From contig CAJKMA010000006.1 in the NCBI GenBank assembly GCA_905200905.1, positions 1-64,000 of the forward strand: 64,000 nt of DNA, read 5' to 3'. The stretch comes from an uncultured Bacillota bacterium. Its GTDB lineage: Bacteria > Bacillota > Clostridia > Lachnospirales > Lachnospiraceae. This document shows, piece by piece, positions 7,471 through 16,161 of the stretch. A program made the position numbers and the translations under genes. Positions within the stretch are counted from its first letter, which is position 1; each line of letters opens with the position of its first letter. The notes beneath the pieces were generated by a model, which saw only the letters and a program-made list of their open reading frames with translations, was not told the origin of the DNA and searched no databases.

Positions 7471-9615
7471 TTATTGAATCCCTTTCATAGTCAGGGAAAT
7501 TCTCTTTTTCTTCATATCTACACCTAGAACTTTTACATCTACCACATCACCTACGCTCACTGCTTCCAGAGGATGTTTGATGAACCGTTCTGTCATCTCT
7601 GAAATATGCACCAGCCCGTCTTGATGTACGCCGATATCCACAAAGGCCCCGAAATCAATGACGTTTCTTACAGTTCCTTTGAGAATCATACCCTCTTTTA
7701 AGTCTTTCATATCCAAGACATCTGTACGAAGAATTGGTTTTGGCATTTCTTCACGTGGGTCTCTTCCAGGTTTTGTAAGTTCTTTTACAATATCACGAAG
7801 CGTCATTTCTCCTACGCCTAATTTCTTAGCCATCTGAACATAATCTTTGATGTAATATACGGTTGCCCCCTGGAAAATATCTTCTGGCTTCATCCCCATA
7901 TCCGCCAATAATTTTTCTGCTGCTTCATAGCTCTCCGGATGTACACTAGTAGCATCCAGAGGGTTCTTACCTCCTCGGATACGTAGGAATCCTGCACACT
8001 GTTCAAAGGCTTTGGGACCTAATTTTGCCACTTTTAAAAGCTCTTTTCTATCCTTAAACTCACCATTTTCTTCTCTGTAAAGCACGATATTCTTTGCAAT
8101 TGCTTTGCTGATACCAGATACATATTCCAGAAGAGAAACAGAAGCTGTATTTAAGTCTACACCTACTTTATTTACACAGTCCTCTACCACACCGGAAAGA
8201 GCCTCACCCAGTTTTTTCTGGTTCATATCATGCTGATATTGTCCTACGCCAATAGATTTCGGGTCAATTTTTACCAGCTCTGCCAATGGGTCTTGCAACC
8301 TTCTGGCAATGGATGCTGCACTTCTTTGTCCTACATCAAAGTTTGGAAATTCCTCTGTTGCCAGTTTGCTTGCTGAATATACAGAAGCTCCGGCTTCATT
8401 GGTAATCACATACTGAACTTTCTGCGGAATTTCCTTTAAAAGCTCTACAATTACCTGTTCTGATTCTCTGCTAGCTGTTCCGTTTCCTACAGAAAACAGA
8501 GTAATATGATATTTCTCAATCAGCTTTTTCAAAGTCTCTTTTGCTGCTGCGATTTTAGCAGGAGTAGTAGGCGCCGTTGGATAAATAACGGTGGTATCCA
8601 GTACCTTTCCTGTGGCATCAACAACTGCCAGTTTACATCCTGTACGGAATGCAGGGTCCCATCCAAGAACAACCTGTCCTACAATTGGAGGTTGCATAAG
8701 AAGCTGTTCCAGGTTCTTCTTAAACACCTTAATTGCTCCATCTTCCGCCTTTTCTGTTAAATCATTACGAATCTCACGCTCAATCGCTGGTGCAATCAGA
8801 CGTCTGTAAGAATCTTCTACTGCTGCTTTTAACATTGATGTTGTATTGGGGTTATCTTTTGTAATAACCTGCTTTTCCAAATAACGCAAAATTTCTTCTT
8901 CTGGCGCTTCAATTTTCACAGTGAGAATCTTCTCTTTTTCCCCTCTGTTAATTGCCAAAATTCTATGTCCTGCCACTTTGGAAACCGGCTCCTGATATTC
9001 ATAATACATCTCATAAACCGTAGCTTCTTCCGGTTTTTTTGCAGAAGAAACAAGAAGCCCTGACTTCATAGTTGTTTTACGAATATGGATGCGGTAATCT
9101 GCTTCATCTGAAATACTCTCTGCTACAATGTCCATAGCTCCTGCCAAAGCATCTTTTGCTGTTTTTACTTCTTTTTCCTCAGAAATAAATGCTGCTGCTT
9201 CCTCTTCCATGGTCTTATCTGTCATCTGCAGCTTCAGAATATTTGCCAATGGCTCCAGACCCTTCTCTTTTGCAATAATAGCTCTTGTCCTTCTCTTTGG
9301 CCGGTATGGACGATACAAATCCTCTACCACTACTAAGGTCTGTGCTTCTAAAATCTGCTTTTTCAAATCTTCTGTAAGTTTTCCCTGTTCTTCAATACTA
9401 GAAAGCACCTGATTTTTCTTATCCTCTAAGTTTCTTAAATAAGTAAGCCGCTCAAAAAGATTACGAAGCTGTTCATCATTTAATGCTCCTGTAGCTTCTT
9501 TTCTATATCGTGAAATAAATGGAATGGTGTTCCCTTCATCTATAAGAGCAACAGCAGCTTCTACCTGCCATTTCTCTACTTTTAATTCCTGGGTGATTAC
9601 TTGAATAATGTCCAT
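7471..9615 (-). CDS. tex: Tex family S1 RNA-binding protein
   Basis: Nucleic-acid binding accessory protein of the Tex/Spt6 family. The 714 residues have the expected order: N-terminal helical domain beginning with KVEKWQVEAAVALIDEGNTIPF, a YqgF-like RNase-H fold (GWDPAFRTGCKLAVVD), a helix-hairpin-helix section (NTASVSLLEYVSGISKAIA) and a C-terminal S1 domain (about 640-712, GTVRNVIDFGAFVDIGVHQ). Full length for the family. It is first in a two-gene unit with pepP, and has a TTGACA promoter at 9681-9709. Confidence 0.95.
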   Translation of the reverse strand: MDIIQVITQELKVEKWQVEAAVALIDEGNTIPFISRYRKEATGALNDEQLRNLFERLTYLRNLEDKKNQVLSSIEEQGKLTEDLKKQILEAQTLVVVEDLYRPYRPKRRTRAIIAKEKGLEPLANILKLQMTDKTMEEEAAAFISEEKEVKTAKDALAGAMDIVAESISDEADYRIHIRKTTMKSGLLVSSAKKPEEATVYEMYYEYQEPVSKVAGHRILAINRGEKEKILTVKIEAPEEEILRYLEKQVITKDNPNTTSMLKAAVEDSYRRLIAPAIEREIRNDLTEKAEDGAIKVFKKNLEQLLMQPPIVGQVVLGWDPAFRTGCKLAVVDATGKVLDTTVIYPTAPTTPAKIAAAKETLKKLIEKYHITLFSVGNGTASRESEQVIVELLKEIPQKVQYVITNEAGASVYSASKLATEEFPNFDVGQRSAASIARRLQDPLAELVKIDPKSIGVGQYQHDMNQKKLGEALSGVVEDCVNKVGVDLNTASVSLLEYVSGISKAIAKNIVLYREENGEFKDRKELLKVAKLGPKAFEQCAGFLRIRGGKNPLDATSVHPESYEAAEKLLADMGMKPEDIFQGATVYYIKDYVQMAKKLGVGEMTLRDIVKELTKPGRDPREEMPKPILRTDVLDMKDLKEGMILKGTVRNVIDFGAFVDIGVHQDGLVHISEMTERFIKHPLEAVSVGDVVDVKVLGVDMKKKRISLTMKGIQ

Positions 9616-9680
9616 ATAAAACGTCCTTTCTTTCCCTAAGTTTCAGCGACAGTTTTTCCTTTGAAATCCTGCCAACTACA

Positions 9681-9709
9681 ACCTTATCAATGCATGAGGA
9701 ATTTGTCAA
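9681..9709 (-). promoter_or_regulatory. Promoter of tex-pepP
   Basis: Minus strand consensus TTGACA (9704-9709), 17 bp, TAAGGT (9681-9686), about 70 bp upstream of the tex start codon. Confidence 0.7.
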
Positions 9710-9719
9710 GAAAATTGGG

Positions 9720-9748
9720 TTGCCCCTAAAAATAATCCATGATAAAAT
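9720..9748 (+). promoter_or_regulatory. Promoter of the DUF4190-like gene
   Basis: TTGCCC (9720-9725), 17-bp spacer, TAAAAT (9743-9748), ahead of the gene at 9803. It is arranged back to back with the tex promoter. Confidence 0.5.
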
Positions 9749-9802
9749 GTTTCATATCATCAAAATATTTATATTCTAACAAAAGAAAGGTGGATTTAAC
9801 CT

Positions 9803-10375
9803 ATGGAAAATCCTTATGAAGGAAATTATTACCAGCCATATACGCCACAATCTCAGCCGACACCTGTGCCTCCTGTTTACGACGGAAATCACACTATGGC
9901 TTCCCTGTCTCTGGTTATGGGAATCCTGGCTTTACTGTCTCTGTGTTGTATGCCTTTTGTGCTTTTTATTTTTGCAGGCCTGGCTATTTTATTTTCCTGT
10001 CTTTCCAAAGGACAGTATTCACGTTCCGGCCCTGCCAAAGCAGGCATGGCTATTGGAATTAGCTGTATTACCCTTGCTACTGTACTGATTATTACGATTT
10101 GTACCTTTTTCTTTGCCACAGACGAGGGACGCAGTTTCATGCAGGATTATCTCTCCATCATTACTTCTGAAGACCTGACCGAAGATGAGCTTTATGATTT
10201 TCTGGATAAATATCTATATGGCGATGAAGGTACCATGGATGATTATAATGATTATGACAGCTATGATAATTATGATGGTTTTGAAGGATACGAAGAGTTT
10301 TTTGAGGATGAACTTCCTTATTATCAGCAGCCAGAAGAGATACCGGAGAATAATGGAGATGGGAATTTCATATAA
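9803..10375 (+). CDS. DUF4190-like membrane protein with acidic tail
   Basis: Function unknown. The 190 residues start with a Pro/Gln/Tyr-rich cytoplasmic stretch (about 1-28). A DUF4190-like pair of hydrophobic helices follows, about 33-58 (SLVMGILALLSLCCMPF) and 78-103, joined by a small-residue loop with SRSGPAKAGMAIG. The C-terminal 60 residues are extremely rich in Asp, Glu and Tyr (DDYNDYDSYDNYDG). AAAGGTGG precedes the ATG. Its stop overlaps the 3' end of the convergent DUF2752 gene by 8 bp. DUF4190 and DUF2752 genes are often neighbours in Clostridia, which hints at a shared membrane role. Confidence 0.75.
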   Translation: MENPYEGNYYQPYTPQSQPTPVPPVYDGNHTMASLSLVMGILALLSLCCMPFVLFIFAGLAILFSCLSKGQYSRSGPAKAGMAIGISCITLATVLIITICTFFFATDEGRSFMQDYLSIITSEDLTEDELYDFLDKYLYGDEGTMDDYNDYDSYDNYDGFEGYEEFFEDELPYYQQPEEIPENNGDGNFI

Positions 10376-10799
10376 TTCCCACTCCCCAAATCAGCTTTAC
10401 CATATTTTTAATCACCCATTGCAGAAGGATGATTCCCGCTGCAATATAAAGATACTTATCTGTATACGGCATCCCAATTCTAACTTTTCCTTTTGAGGCA
10501 TATTCTACGGTATGAGAAATCATAAACCAGATATATAATACACTTCCATATACTACCACCGGATGATAGAAAAAAGAATTCATCACATGTCCTTGCAACA
10601 ATTCTCGAATAGCCCTGGTTCCCCCACATCCCGGACAGTAAAATCCTGTCCATTTATGAAACAAACAAGGCGGCAACTTCATAGAAATTCCAAAAAGCTT
10701 CCATGCTGATGCTAAAATGAAAAATACCAGAAACAAGAGCCAGCCTGCTTGGTAAAGTTCTTTTTCCTGTTTTCTGTCTCTTACTTTTTTTATCTTCAT
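10368..10799 (-). CDS. DUF2752 membrane protein
   Basis: Function unknown. The 143 residues include three hydrophobic helices and the DUF2752 signature FYCPGCGGTRA followed by a short loop, with Cys residues that could bind metal or form a redox pair. The start at 10799 is chosen because GGGGAG lies about 10 nt upstream and the longer in-frame extension to 10853 would run through the palindromic promoter. The gene converges on and overlaps the DUF4190-like gene and diverges from the DUF975 gene across the palindrome at 10832-10853. Confidence 0.8.
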   Translation of the reverse strand: MKIKKVRDRKQEKELYQAGWLLFLVFFILASAWKLFGISMKLPPCLFHKWTGFYCPGCGGTRAIRELLQGHVMNSFFYHPVVVYGSVLYIWFMISHTVEYASKGKVRIGMPYTDKYLYIAAGIILLQWVIKNMVKLIWGVGII

Positions 10800-10831
10800 A
10801 TTACAAATTCTCCCCTTGTAACCTCTATGTA

Positions 10832-10853
10832 ATGTGGTATAATTATACCACAT
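10832..10853. promoter_or_regulatory. Palindromic operator with overlapping divergent -10 boxes
   Basis: A perfect 22-bp palindrome with half site ATGTGGTATAA. It contains TATAAT on the plus strand (10838-10843) and on the minus strand (10842-10847), between two divergent membrane-protein genes. The repeat continues imperfectly outward: TATGTAAT on the left, ATTACATA on the right. A TTGTAA -35 (10816-10821, 16-bp spacing) serves the plus-strand gene. The cognate regulator is unknown. Confidence 0.6.
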
Positions 10854-10880
10854 ATTACATATAAAGATTGGAGATTATTT

Positions 10881-11639
10881 ATGAAACGAACATCTGCAAA
10901 TCTGAAAACTCTGGCTAGGGAAGCCCTCACTGGAAATTTTGCTCTTCCCGTTTCTGCTTACCTTTTAATTACAATTGTAACTAGTGTTTTAAGTATGGTT
11001 GTAACAGGGTTTTTAGATGTTTCTAACACGATAAGTCTGGTTACCAGCCAGATTCTGGTATATCTTTTTTCTCTGCTAAGTTCCTTACTTATGGTTGGCT
11101 ATGATAAGATGATTTTAAATCTGAATCGGAGACAGCCTTATACCCTTGGAAATATTTTTTATGCTTTTTCCCACAATCCAGACCGTTTTATTGTGGTGAA
11201 TTTTATTCTTCTTTTGGTTGGGATTCTGGTATCTCTTCCTTTTGATATTCCAAGCTACACCAGTTCTTCTTGGAATGCTATAATTCTTAGTATGGTGGGA
11301 ATTCTAGTTCGTAGTCTGGTAAGCATTATTTTAGCTGCATTTTTCGGTCTTGCTAATTACCTGTTGCTGGATTATCCAGAAATGGGAGCCATGCAGGCTA
11401 TGAAAGAAAGCTTAAAACTCATGAAGGGCAACAAAGGGCGCTATGTACATCTGTATCTCAGCTTCCTTCCTCTTACTATTGTATGTATTTTTACTTGCTA
11501 TATTGGTATTCTGTGGCTCCTGCCCTATATGCAGACCACACTTGCATTTTTCTACATGGACATTACTGGAGAACTGGATACACCGGTGGTAGAAGCGGAA
11601 AATGTTCAGGATAATTCCTTTACAAACCCTATGTTATAG
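10881..11639 (+). CDS. DUF975 family integral membrane protein
   Basis: Function unknown. The 252-residue protein begins with KRTSANLKTLAREALTGNF, the usual DUF975 amphipathic N-terminus, and has about five or six hydrophobic segments. The typical DUF975 sequence ALKESLKLMKGNK is seen here as AMKESLKLMKGNKGRYVHL near residue 180. A GGAG ribosome site precedes the ATG by about 10 nt. It is monocistronic, driven from the palindromic region at 10832-10853, and closed by the bidirectional terminator at 11649-11709. Confidence 0.82.
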   Translation: MKRTSANLKTLAREALTGNFALPVSAYLLITIVTSVLSMVVTGFLDVSNTISLVTSQILVYLFSLLSSLLMVGYDKMILNLNRRQPYTLGNIFYAFSHNPDRFIVVNFILLLVGILVSLPFDIPSYTSSSWNAIILSMVGILVRSLVSIILAAFFGLANYLLLDYPEMGAMQAMKESLKLMKGNKGRYVHLYLSFLPLTIVCIFTCYIGILWLLPYMQTTLAFFYMDITGELDTPVVEAENVQDNSFTNPML

Positions 11640-11648
11640 AAAAACGAA

Positions 11649-11709
11649 AAAAGAGATAATCTTGGGAAAATCCAAAACGCAATTTGGGGTTCTCAAAATT
11701 ATCTCTTTT
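11649..11709. terminator. Bidirectional terminator between DUF975 and apgM
   Basis: Inverted repeat AAAAGAGATAAT (11649-11660) and ATTATCTCTTTT (11698-11709), with T-rich flanks on both strands, between convergent genes. Confidence 0.8.
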
Positions 11710-11712
11710 CTT

Positions 11713-12939
11713 TTATATTACCATTGCTTCTTTTTCTGATTCTTCAAACAAATACCCCAGCAGTTCATGTCCCTTTTCCAGAAACTTCCCTGTCTTTTTT
11801 GCTTCTTCCTCATTGTATTTCCAGGAATGTTTCTCCTGTTTTCTACTGTCATACAATAGATACGGAACCGGATTCCCTGTATGGGTTTTTACGTTGATTG
11901 GTGTTGGATGGTCTGGTAAAACTAGCATTCGGTAATCCTTCCCTGAGGCATCCAACCCTTCCTTTACCAGTCGGATAACCCGATCATCCAGATACTCAAT
12001 TGCCTGTATTTTTTTCTCAACACTTCCCTGATGCCCCATTTCATCTGGTGCCTCCACATGAATATAGGCAAAATCACAGTTGTCCTTCAAAAGGGCATCT
12101 ACGGCCGCCTGAGCCTTTCCTTCATAATTGGTATTCAAACCTCCTGTGGCACCTTCCACTGTAAGATTCACCATATTTGTTCCAACAGCAATGCCTTTTA
12201 GTAAATCTACGGCTGAAATCATGGCTCCTTTTTTATGAAACTTCTCTTCAAAATCCATAAGCTGAGGTTTTGTCCCTGCACCCCAAAACCAAAGACTATT
12301 TCCAGGATTCAGTCCCTTTTTCTTTCGTTCTTGATTAATGGGATGATTGACCAGAATCTCATAACTTTTCTTCTGCAAATCCAAAAGTAACTTTTCCTCT
12401 GCTACATAGTCTCCAATGACCTTTCCCCTGATATCATGAGGCGGGGTAAGAGGAACCACCATACCTTGTTTCCAAATGAGACAATGGCGGTAACTAGTTC
12501 CCACATAAAACTGAAACATATCATTTTGAAGTTCGTTCTTTACAGCCTCCAGAAGTTCTGCTGCTTCCTGAGTGCTAATTTCATCTGCACTGTGGTCTAA
12601 AATATGCTTGTCCTCATACACTGTTTCCTCTTCGGAAAGCGTTACCAGGTTTGCGCGAATAGCAACATCCCCCTCCAAAAGAGCAACGCCTATATTTAGC
12701 GCCTCCAAAGGAGAACGTCCGGAATAATACACCTGTGGGTCATATCCCAACACAGACAAATTTGCAGTGTCACTCCCTGGACTCATGCCCTTTGGAACTG
12801 TCTGCACCATACCAATCTCTCCCTGTTCTGCCAGCATATCCATCACCGGTGTTTTTGCAAAACCAAGAGGCGTTTTCCCTCCCAGTTCTTTTAACGGCTC
12901 ATCTGCCATTCCATCTCCTAAGACCACAATATATTTCAT
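11713..12939 (-). CDS. apgM: ApgM-type phosphoglycerate mutase / proposed homoserine kinase
   Basis: Alkaline-phosphatase-superfamily enzyme of 408 residues. It has an N-terminal metal site VVLGDGMADEP, the active Ser region PGSDTANLSVLGYDP, and C-terminal metal ligands in EAPDEMGHQG and LPDHPTP. The family comprises archaeal-type cofactor-independent phosphoglycerate mutase and a bacterial branch proposed to be homoserine kinase from gene context. Its position 11 nt after hom supports the second reading: it would phosphorylate homoserine on the route to threonine. Start: the ATG at 12939 lies 7 nt after AGAGGG, whereas the ATG at 12945 is too close. Activity is inferred. Confidence 0.85.
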   Translation of the reverse strand: MKYIVVLGDGMADEPLKELGGKTPLGFAKTPVMDMLAEQGEIGMVQTVPKGMSPGSDTANLSVLGYDPQVYYSGRSPLEALNIGVALLEGDVAIRANLVTLSEEETVYEDKHILDHSADEISTQEAAELLEAVKNELQNDMFQFYVGTSYRHCLIWKQGMVVPLTPPHDIRGKVIGDYVAEEKLLLDLQKKSYEILVNHPINQERKKKGLNPGNSLWFWGAGTKPQLMDFEEKFHKKGAMISAVDLLKGIAVGTNMVNLTVEGATGGLNTNYEGKAQAAVDALLKDNCDFAYIHVEAPDEMGHQGSVEKKIQAIEYLDDRVIRLVKEGLDASGKDYRMLVLPDHPTPINVKTHTGNPVPYLLYDSRKQEKHSWKYNEEEAKKTGKFLEKGHELLGYLFEESEKEAMVI

Positions 12940-12950
12940 ACGCATTCCCT

Positions 12951-14168
12951 CTATGCTTTAATACGAATCCTGGTTACCATGTTCTGCAGCTTAGATGCTT
13001 TTTCATCAAAAGCTCCTTCGCTCATTTTCTCTGTAACAAATCCAAATTCACCATCCAACTCTGGCAGTGTCACAAGTTTTCCCTTACCAAAAGCAGCCTC
13101 CGCTTCCTGGTATCCTGTTTCCGGATTTCCCTTCATACGTACAAAAAATGCATGCTGCACATCTTTTACATCCACCATATCCAGTCCATGACTACTCCAG
13201 CTCATCATCACTGTTTTATTCAAATGTTTGGCACAATCTACTACGTCTGCCACTACTGCACTGGCTGTAGGTAATTTTCCGGCACCGCTTCCATAAAACA
13301 TAGCGTCTCCCAGCACATTTCCATGTACAAAAATCCCGTTAAACACTCCATTGACACTATACAATGGACTGTCTTTTCCCACCAGAACAGGACACACCAT
13401 AGCATAAAAACGGTTATCCCTTCTCTTACTGGTAGCCAGAAGTTTAATGCTCATTCCCATGGCATTGGCATACTTCATATCTTCCACTGTAACCTTACTA
13501 ATTCCCTCTGTATAAACCTTTTCATAATCCACATGGGAACCGTAAGCCAGAGAGGAAAGAATCGCAATTTTTCTGCACGCATCATATCCTTCCACATCTG
13601 CTTCTGGATTGCGTTCCGCATATCCAAGCTCCTGAGCTTCCTTTAATACGGTATCAAAATCCCTGTACTTCTCTGCCATTTCTGTAAGAATATAGTTGGT
13701 AGTACCATTTAAAATACCAGAAATTTCATCAATTTCATCAGCAGTAAGAGAGGAGTTTAACGGACGGATAATGGGTATTCCACCTCCGCAGCTGGCCTCA
13801 AACATATAATTCACACCTTTTTGGGCAGCCAGCTTCATGAGCTCCTGTCCATGTCTTGCCACCAGTTCCTTATTGGAAGTACACACACTCTTTCCAGCTT
13901 CTAAAGCTCTCTTTGTAAAAGTATAAGCAGGTTCTACACCTCCCATAACCTCCACCACAATCTTTACATCTGGATCACTTACAATCTGCTCATAATCATG
14001 GACCAGAATCTTCTCAATAGAACTTCCTGGAAATTCTCTTAAATCCAGCACATATTTAATGCTGATTTCATCTTTTGCTCGTTTCTTAATACTTTCATAA
14101 TTTGTCTCTATGACTTCAACAACGCCTGAACCCACTGTGCCATAGCCTAATACTGCAATCTGAATCAT
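12951..14168 (-). CDS. hom: Homoserine dehydrogenase
   Basis: NAD(P)H-dependent reduction of aspartate semialdehyde to homoserine in the threonine/methionine branch. The 405 residues open with the nucleotide-binding motif GYGTVGSGV. They contain the catalytic-domain segments GTTNYILTEM and AERNPEADVEGYDACRK, with the conserved Lys. The C-terminal 80 residues (HAFFVRM to the end) have the size of an ACT domain but lack the usual LRL..DRPGVL signature, so feedback regulation is uncertain. It is co-directional with the upstream ACT protein gene (24 nt) and downstream apgM. Confidence 0.95.
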   Translation of the reverse strand: MIQIAVLGYGTVGSGVVEVIETNYESIKKRAKDEISIKYVLDLREFPGSSIEKILVHDYEQIVSDPDVKIVVEVMGGVEPAYTFTKRALEAGKSVCTSNKELVARHGQELMKLAAQKGVNYMFEASCGGGIPIIRPLNSSLTADEIDEISGILNGTTNYILTEMAEKYRDFDTVLKEAQELGYAERNPEADVEGYDACRKIAILSSLAYGSHVDYEKVYTEGISKVTVEDMKYANAMGMSIKLLATSKRRDNRFYAMVCPVLVGKDSPLYSVNGVFNGIFVHGNVLGDAMFYGSGAGKLPTASAVVADVVDCAKHLNKTVMMSWSSHGLDMVDVKDVQHAFFVRMKGNPETGYQEAEAAFGKGKLVTLPELDGEFGFVTEKMSEGAFDEKASKLQNMVTRIRIKA

Positions 14169-14192
14169 GCTGTCTCTCCTTTTGTCTTTTCT

Positions 14193-14636
14193 CTACTCTC
14201 TTCCTAAAATCTTCAGATAATGAACTCCCTCAATATGCTCAATATGCTCCACCATAGCAGCTGCATCTCCCTGTGTTTCCGCAATGGTCACACTTAGGGT
14301 CAAAGTTGCAATCCCATTCATAGGAATACTTTGATGAATGGTCAATATATTTCCATGGAACTTTGCAATCATTCCCAAAACAGCAGAAAGCAATCCTGGC
14401 TCATCATCCATTTGGATAATAAAGGTAATATTCTGCCCTCTGGTCTTTTCCTTAAAAGGAAAGATATCATCCTTATATTTGTAAAAAGAGCTTCTGCTAA
14501 TGCCTACTTCATCTACAGCTTCCTGCACGGTCGCAGATTTCTGAATATCCAAAAGTCGTTTTGCTTCAACTACCTTCAGCAATACATCTGGCACCGCTTT
14601 TTCTGTCACTACAAAATACCTACGATTATCTGCCAT
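14193..14636 (-). CDS. ACT domain protein, UPF0735/PheB-like
   Basis: Putative amino-acid-sensing regulatory protein of 147 residues. An N-terminal helix-turn-helix-like segment (VQEAVDEVGISRSSFYKYKDD, around 40-60) is followed by a C-terminal ACT domain starting FIIQMDDEPGLLSAVLGMIAK and ending near VHYLKILG. ACT domains usually bind amino acids. The gene directly precedes hom, suggesting a role tied to threonine or aromatic/branched amino acid status; this is inference. The start at 14636 follows AAAGG by 7 nt; the longer open frame to 14681 lacks a ribosome site. Confidence 0.87.
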   Translation of the reverse strand: MADNRRYFVVTEKAVPDVLLKVVEAKRLLDIQKSATVQEAVDEVGISRSSFYKYKDDIFPFKEKTRGQNITFIIQMDDEPGLLSAVLGMIAKFHGNILTIHQSIPMNGIATLTLSVTIAETQGDAAAMVEHIEHIEGVHYLKILGRE

Positions 14637-14713
14637 AATTCTACCTTTGTTCTTTTCAAAAACACATTTGTTTGTCCTCAAAAGATATTACCACACTTTA
14701 GGACATTAAGCAA

Positions 14714-15832
14714 CTACTTTTCCAATTTACCAAGAGCAACCCATTTCAGGTAAGCATTAATAAAGTTATCAATATTTCCATTCATGACTGCATCCACATT
14801 TCCTGATTCCTCATTGGTTCTGTGGTCTTTTACCATGGTGTATGGCTGCATGACATAAGAACGAATCTGATTTCCCCAGCCAATTTCTGTGAGCTCACCC
14901 TGAATTCCAGACAGTTTCTTTTCATTTTCCTGTTGTTTTAACAAATACAGCTTTGCTTTCAGCATTTGCATAGCCTTATCCTTATTCTGGAACTGGGAAC
15001 GTTCATTCTGGCACTGTACCACAATTCCTGTGGGAAGATGGGTAATACGGATAGCAGAAGATGTTTTGTTAATATGCTGTCCACCTGCACCGCTGGAACG
15101 ATAGGTATCAATTCTTAAATCATCTGGATTAATCTCTACGTCCACATCTTCCTCAATATCCGGCATAACATCGCAAGAAACAAAAGAAGTCTGACGTTTT
15201 CCAGCAGCATTAAAAGGAGAAATACGAACCAGACGGTGAACACCCTTTTCTGATTTTAAATATCCATAGGCATTTTCCCCATTTACCTGGAAGGTAACAG
15301 ATTTAATCCCTGCTTCTTCTCCATCCAGATAATCCAATACCTCTGTAGAAAATCCCTGGCGGTCTGCCCACCTGAGATACATACGGTATAACATACTGGC
15401 CCAGTCACAGGACTCTGTTCCTCCTGCTCCTGCATGAAGGGTCACAATGGCATTATCCTTGTCATATTCTCCGGAAAGCAATGTTTTAATTCTGATATGT
15501 TCAAAATCTCTCTGGAACTCATCCAGCATTTCCTGAATATCCGGAATAACAGAAGCATCATTTTCTTCGTATCCCATTTCAATCATAAGCTCAATCTCTT
15601 CTTTCTGATTTTTGAGTTTATGATAAATTTCAATATCTCCTTTTAAAGAGCTTAATTCCTTCATCATTTTCTGGGAACGCTCCGCATTATCCCAAAAATC
15701 AGGCGCTTCCATTTCTCGTTCTAATTCTTCTACTCGCTGTTCCTTATTCTCCAAATCCAAGGAATCCCGTACCTCTTTTAGAGGCTGTTCATAACCATTT
15801 AATGTATATTTAAACTGATCTAATTCCACCAT
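14714..15832 (-). CDS. prfB: Peptide chain release factor 2, uninterrupted frame
   Basis: Decodes UGA/UAA stop codons and triggers peptide release on the ribosome. The 372 residues contain the RF2 recognition tripeptide SPF (RISPFNAAGKRQTSF) and the catalytic GGQ at residues 250-252 (SGAGGQHINKTSS). Unlike prfB in many bacteria, there is no in-frame UGA or slippery CTT TGA near codon 25: the region reads TCC TTG GAT TTG, so full-length protein needs no programmed frameshift. The ATG at 15832 has AAGGAG about 11 nt upstream. It follows the 80-codon gene by 15 nt. Confidence 0.95.
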   Translation of the reverse strand: MVELDQFKYTLNGYEQPLKEVRDSLDLENKEQRVEELEREMEAPDFWDNAERSQKMMKELSSLKGDIEIYHKLKNQKEEIELMIEMGYEENDASVIPDIQEMLDEFQRDFEHIRIKTLLSGEYDKDNAIVTLHAGAGGTESCDWASMLYRMYLRWADRQGFSTEVLDYLDGEEAGIKSVTFQVNGENAYGYLKSEKGVHRLVRISPFNAAGKRQTSFVSCDVMPDIEEDVDVEINPDDLRIDTYRSSGAGGQHINKTSSAIRITHLPTGIVVQCQNERSQFQNKDKAMQMLKAKLYLLKQQENEKKLSGIQGELTEIGWGNQIRSYVMQPYTMVKDHRTNEESGNVDAVMNGNIDNFINAYLKWVALGKLEK

Positions 15833-15847
15833 ATAACAAATCTCTCC

Positions 15848-16090
15848 TTATTCTTCATCTATTTCCACAGTTACCATATAAATACTCACCTGCTGTTCTA
15901 CCTTTGTCACAGTTCCCGCAAGTTTTTTCAAAGGCTTCTTCAAATTACTGGACATAGCCTCGGCTGGCTTTATGGTATAGTAATACATCATTCCTGCCAT
16001 GGTAAGAGCCTGATCTTCTTTTAGTTCTACCCTGTCTCCTACTTTTACAAGTCCTTCCCGTTCCATTGTAAAATCTACCATTTGTCCCAT
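15848..16090 (-). CDS. Conserved 80-residue hypothetical protein between secA and prfB
   Basis: I do not recognise a named family. The protein is small, soluble and charged. It starts MGQMVDFTMEREGLVKVGDRVEL and ends VSIYMVTVEIDEE, with alternating hydrophobic residues that suggest a small beta-barrel rather than helices. The ribosome site GGAGGAACGGAT before the ATG is excellent, and it is tightly spaced before prfB (15 nt), so it is surely expressed. Its place between secA and prfB suggests a translation or secretion link, but nothing in the sequence proves one. Confidence 0.75.
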   Translation of the reverse strand: MGQMVDFTMEREGLVKVGDRVELKEDQALTMAGMMYYYTIKPAEAMSSNLKKPLKKLAGTVTKVEQQVSIYMVTVEIDEE

Positions 16091-16112
16091 ATCCGTTCCT
16101 CCTTAACAAATA

Positions 16113-16150
16113 AACTGCTGCAGTTACAGTTTCCCGTACCTACAGCAGTT
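16113..16150 (-). terminator. Weak hairpin after secA
   Basis: An 8-bp inverted repeat AACTGCTG/CAGCAGTT with a 22-nt loop follows the secA stop. On the minus strand it is followed by TTATTTGTT, immediately before the next gene's ribosome site. It may be a partial terminator or attenuator between secA and the downstream pair. Confidence 0.5.
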
Positions 16151-16161
16151 CTCATTATACT

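Noticed and set aside
15733..15832. Programmed frameshift in prfB
   Set aside because: Looked for CTT TGA near codon 25; the frame is continuous from the ATG, with TTG GAT at that place.
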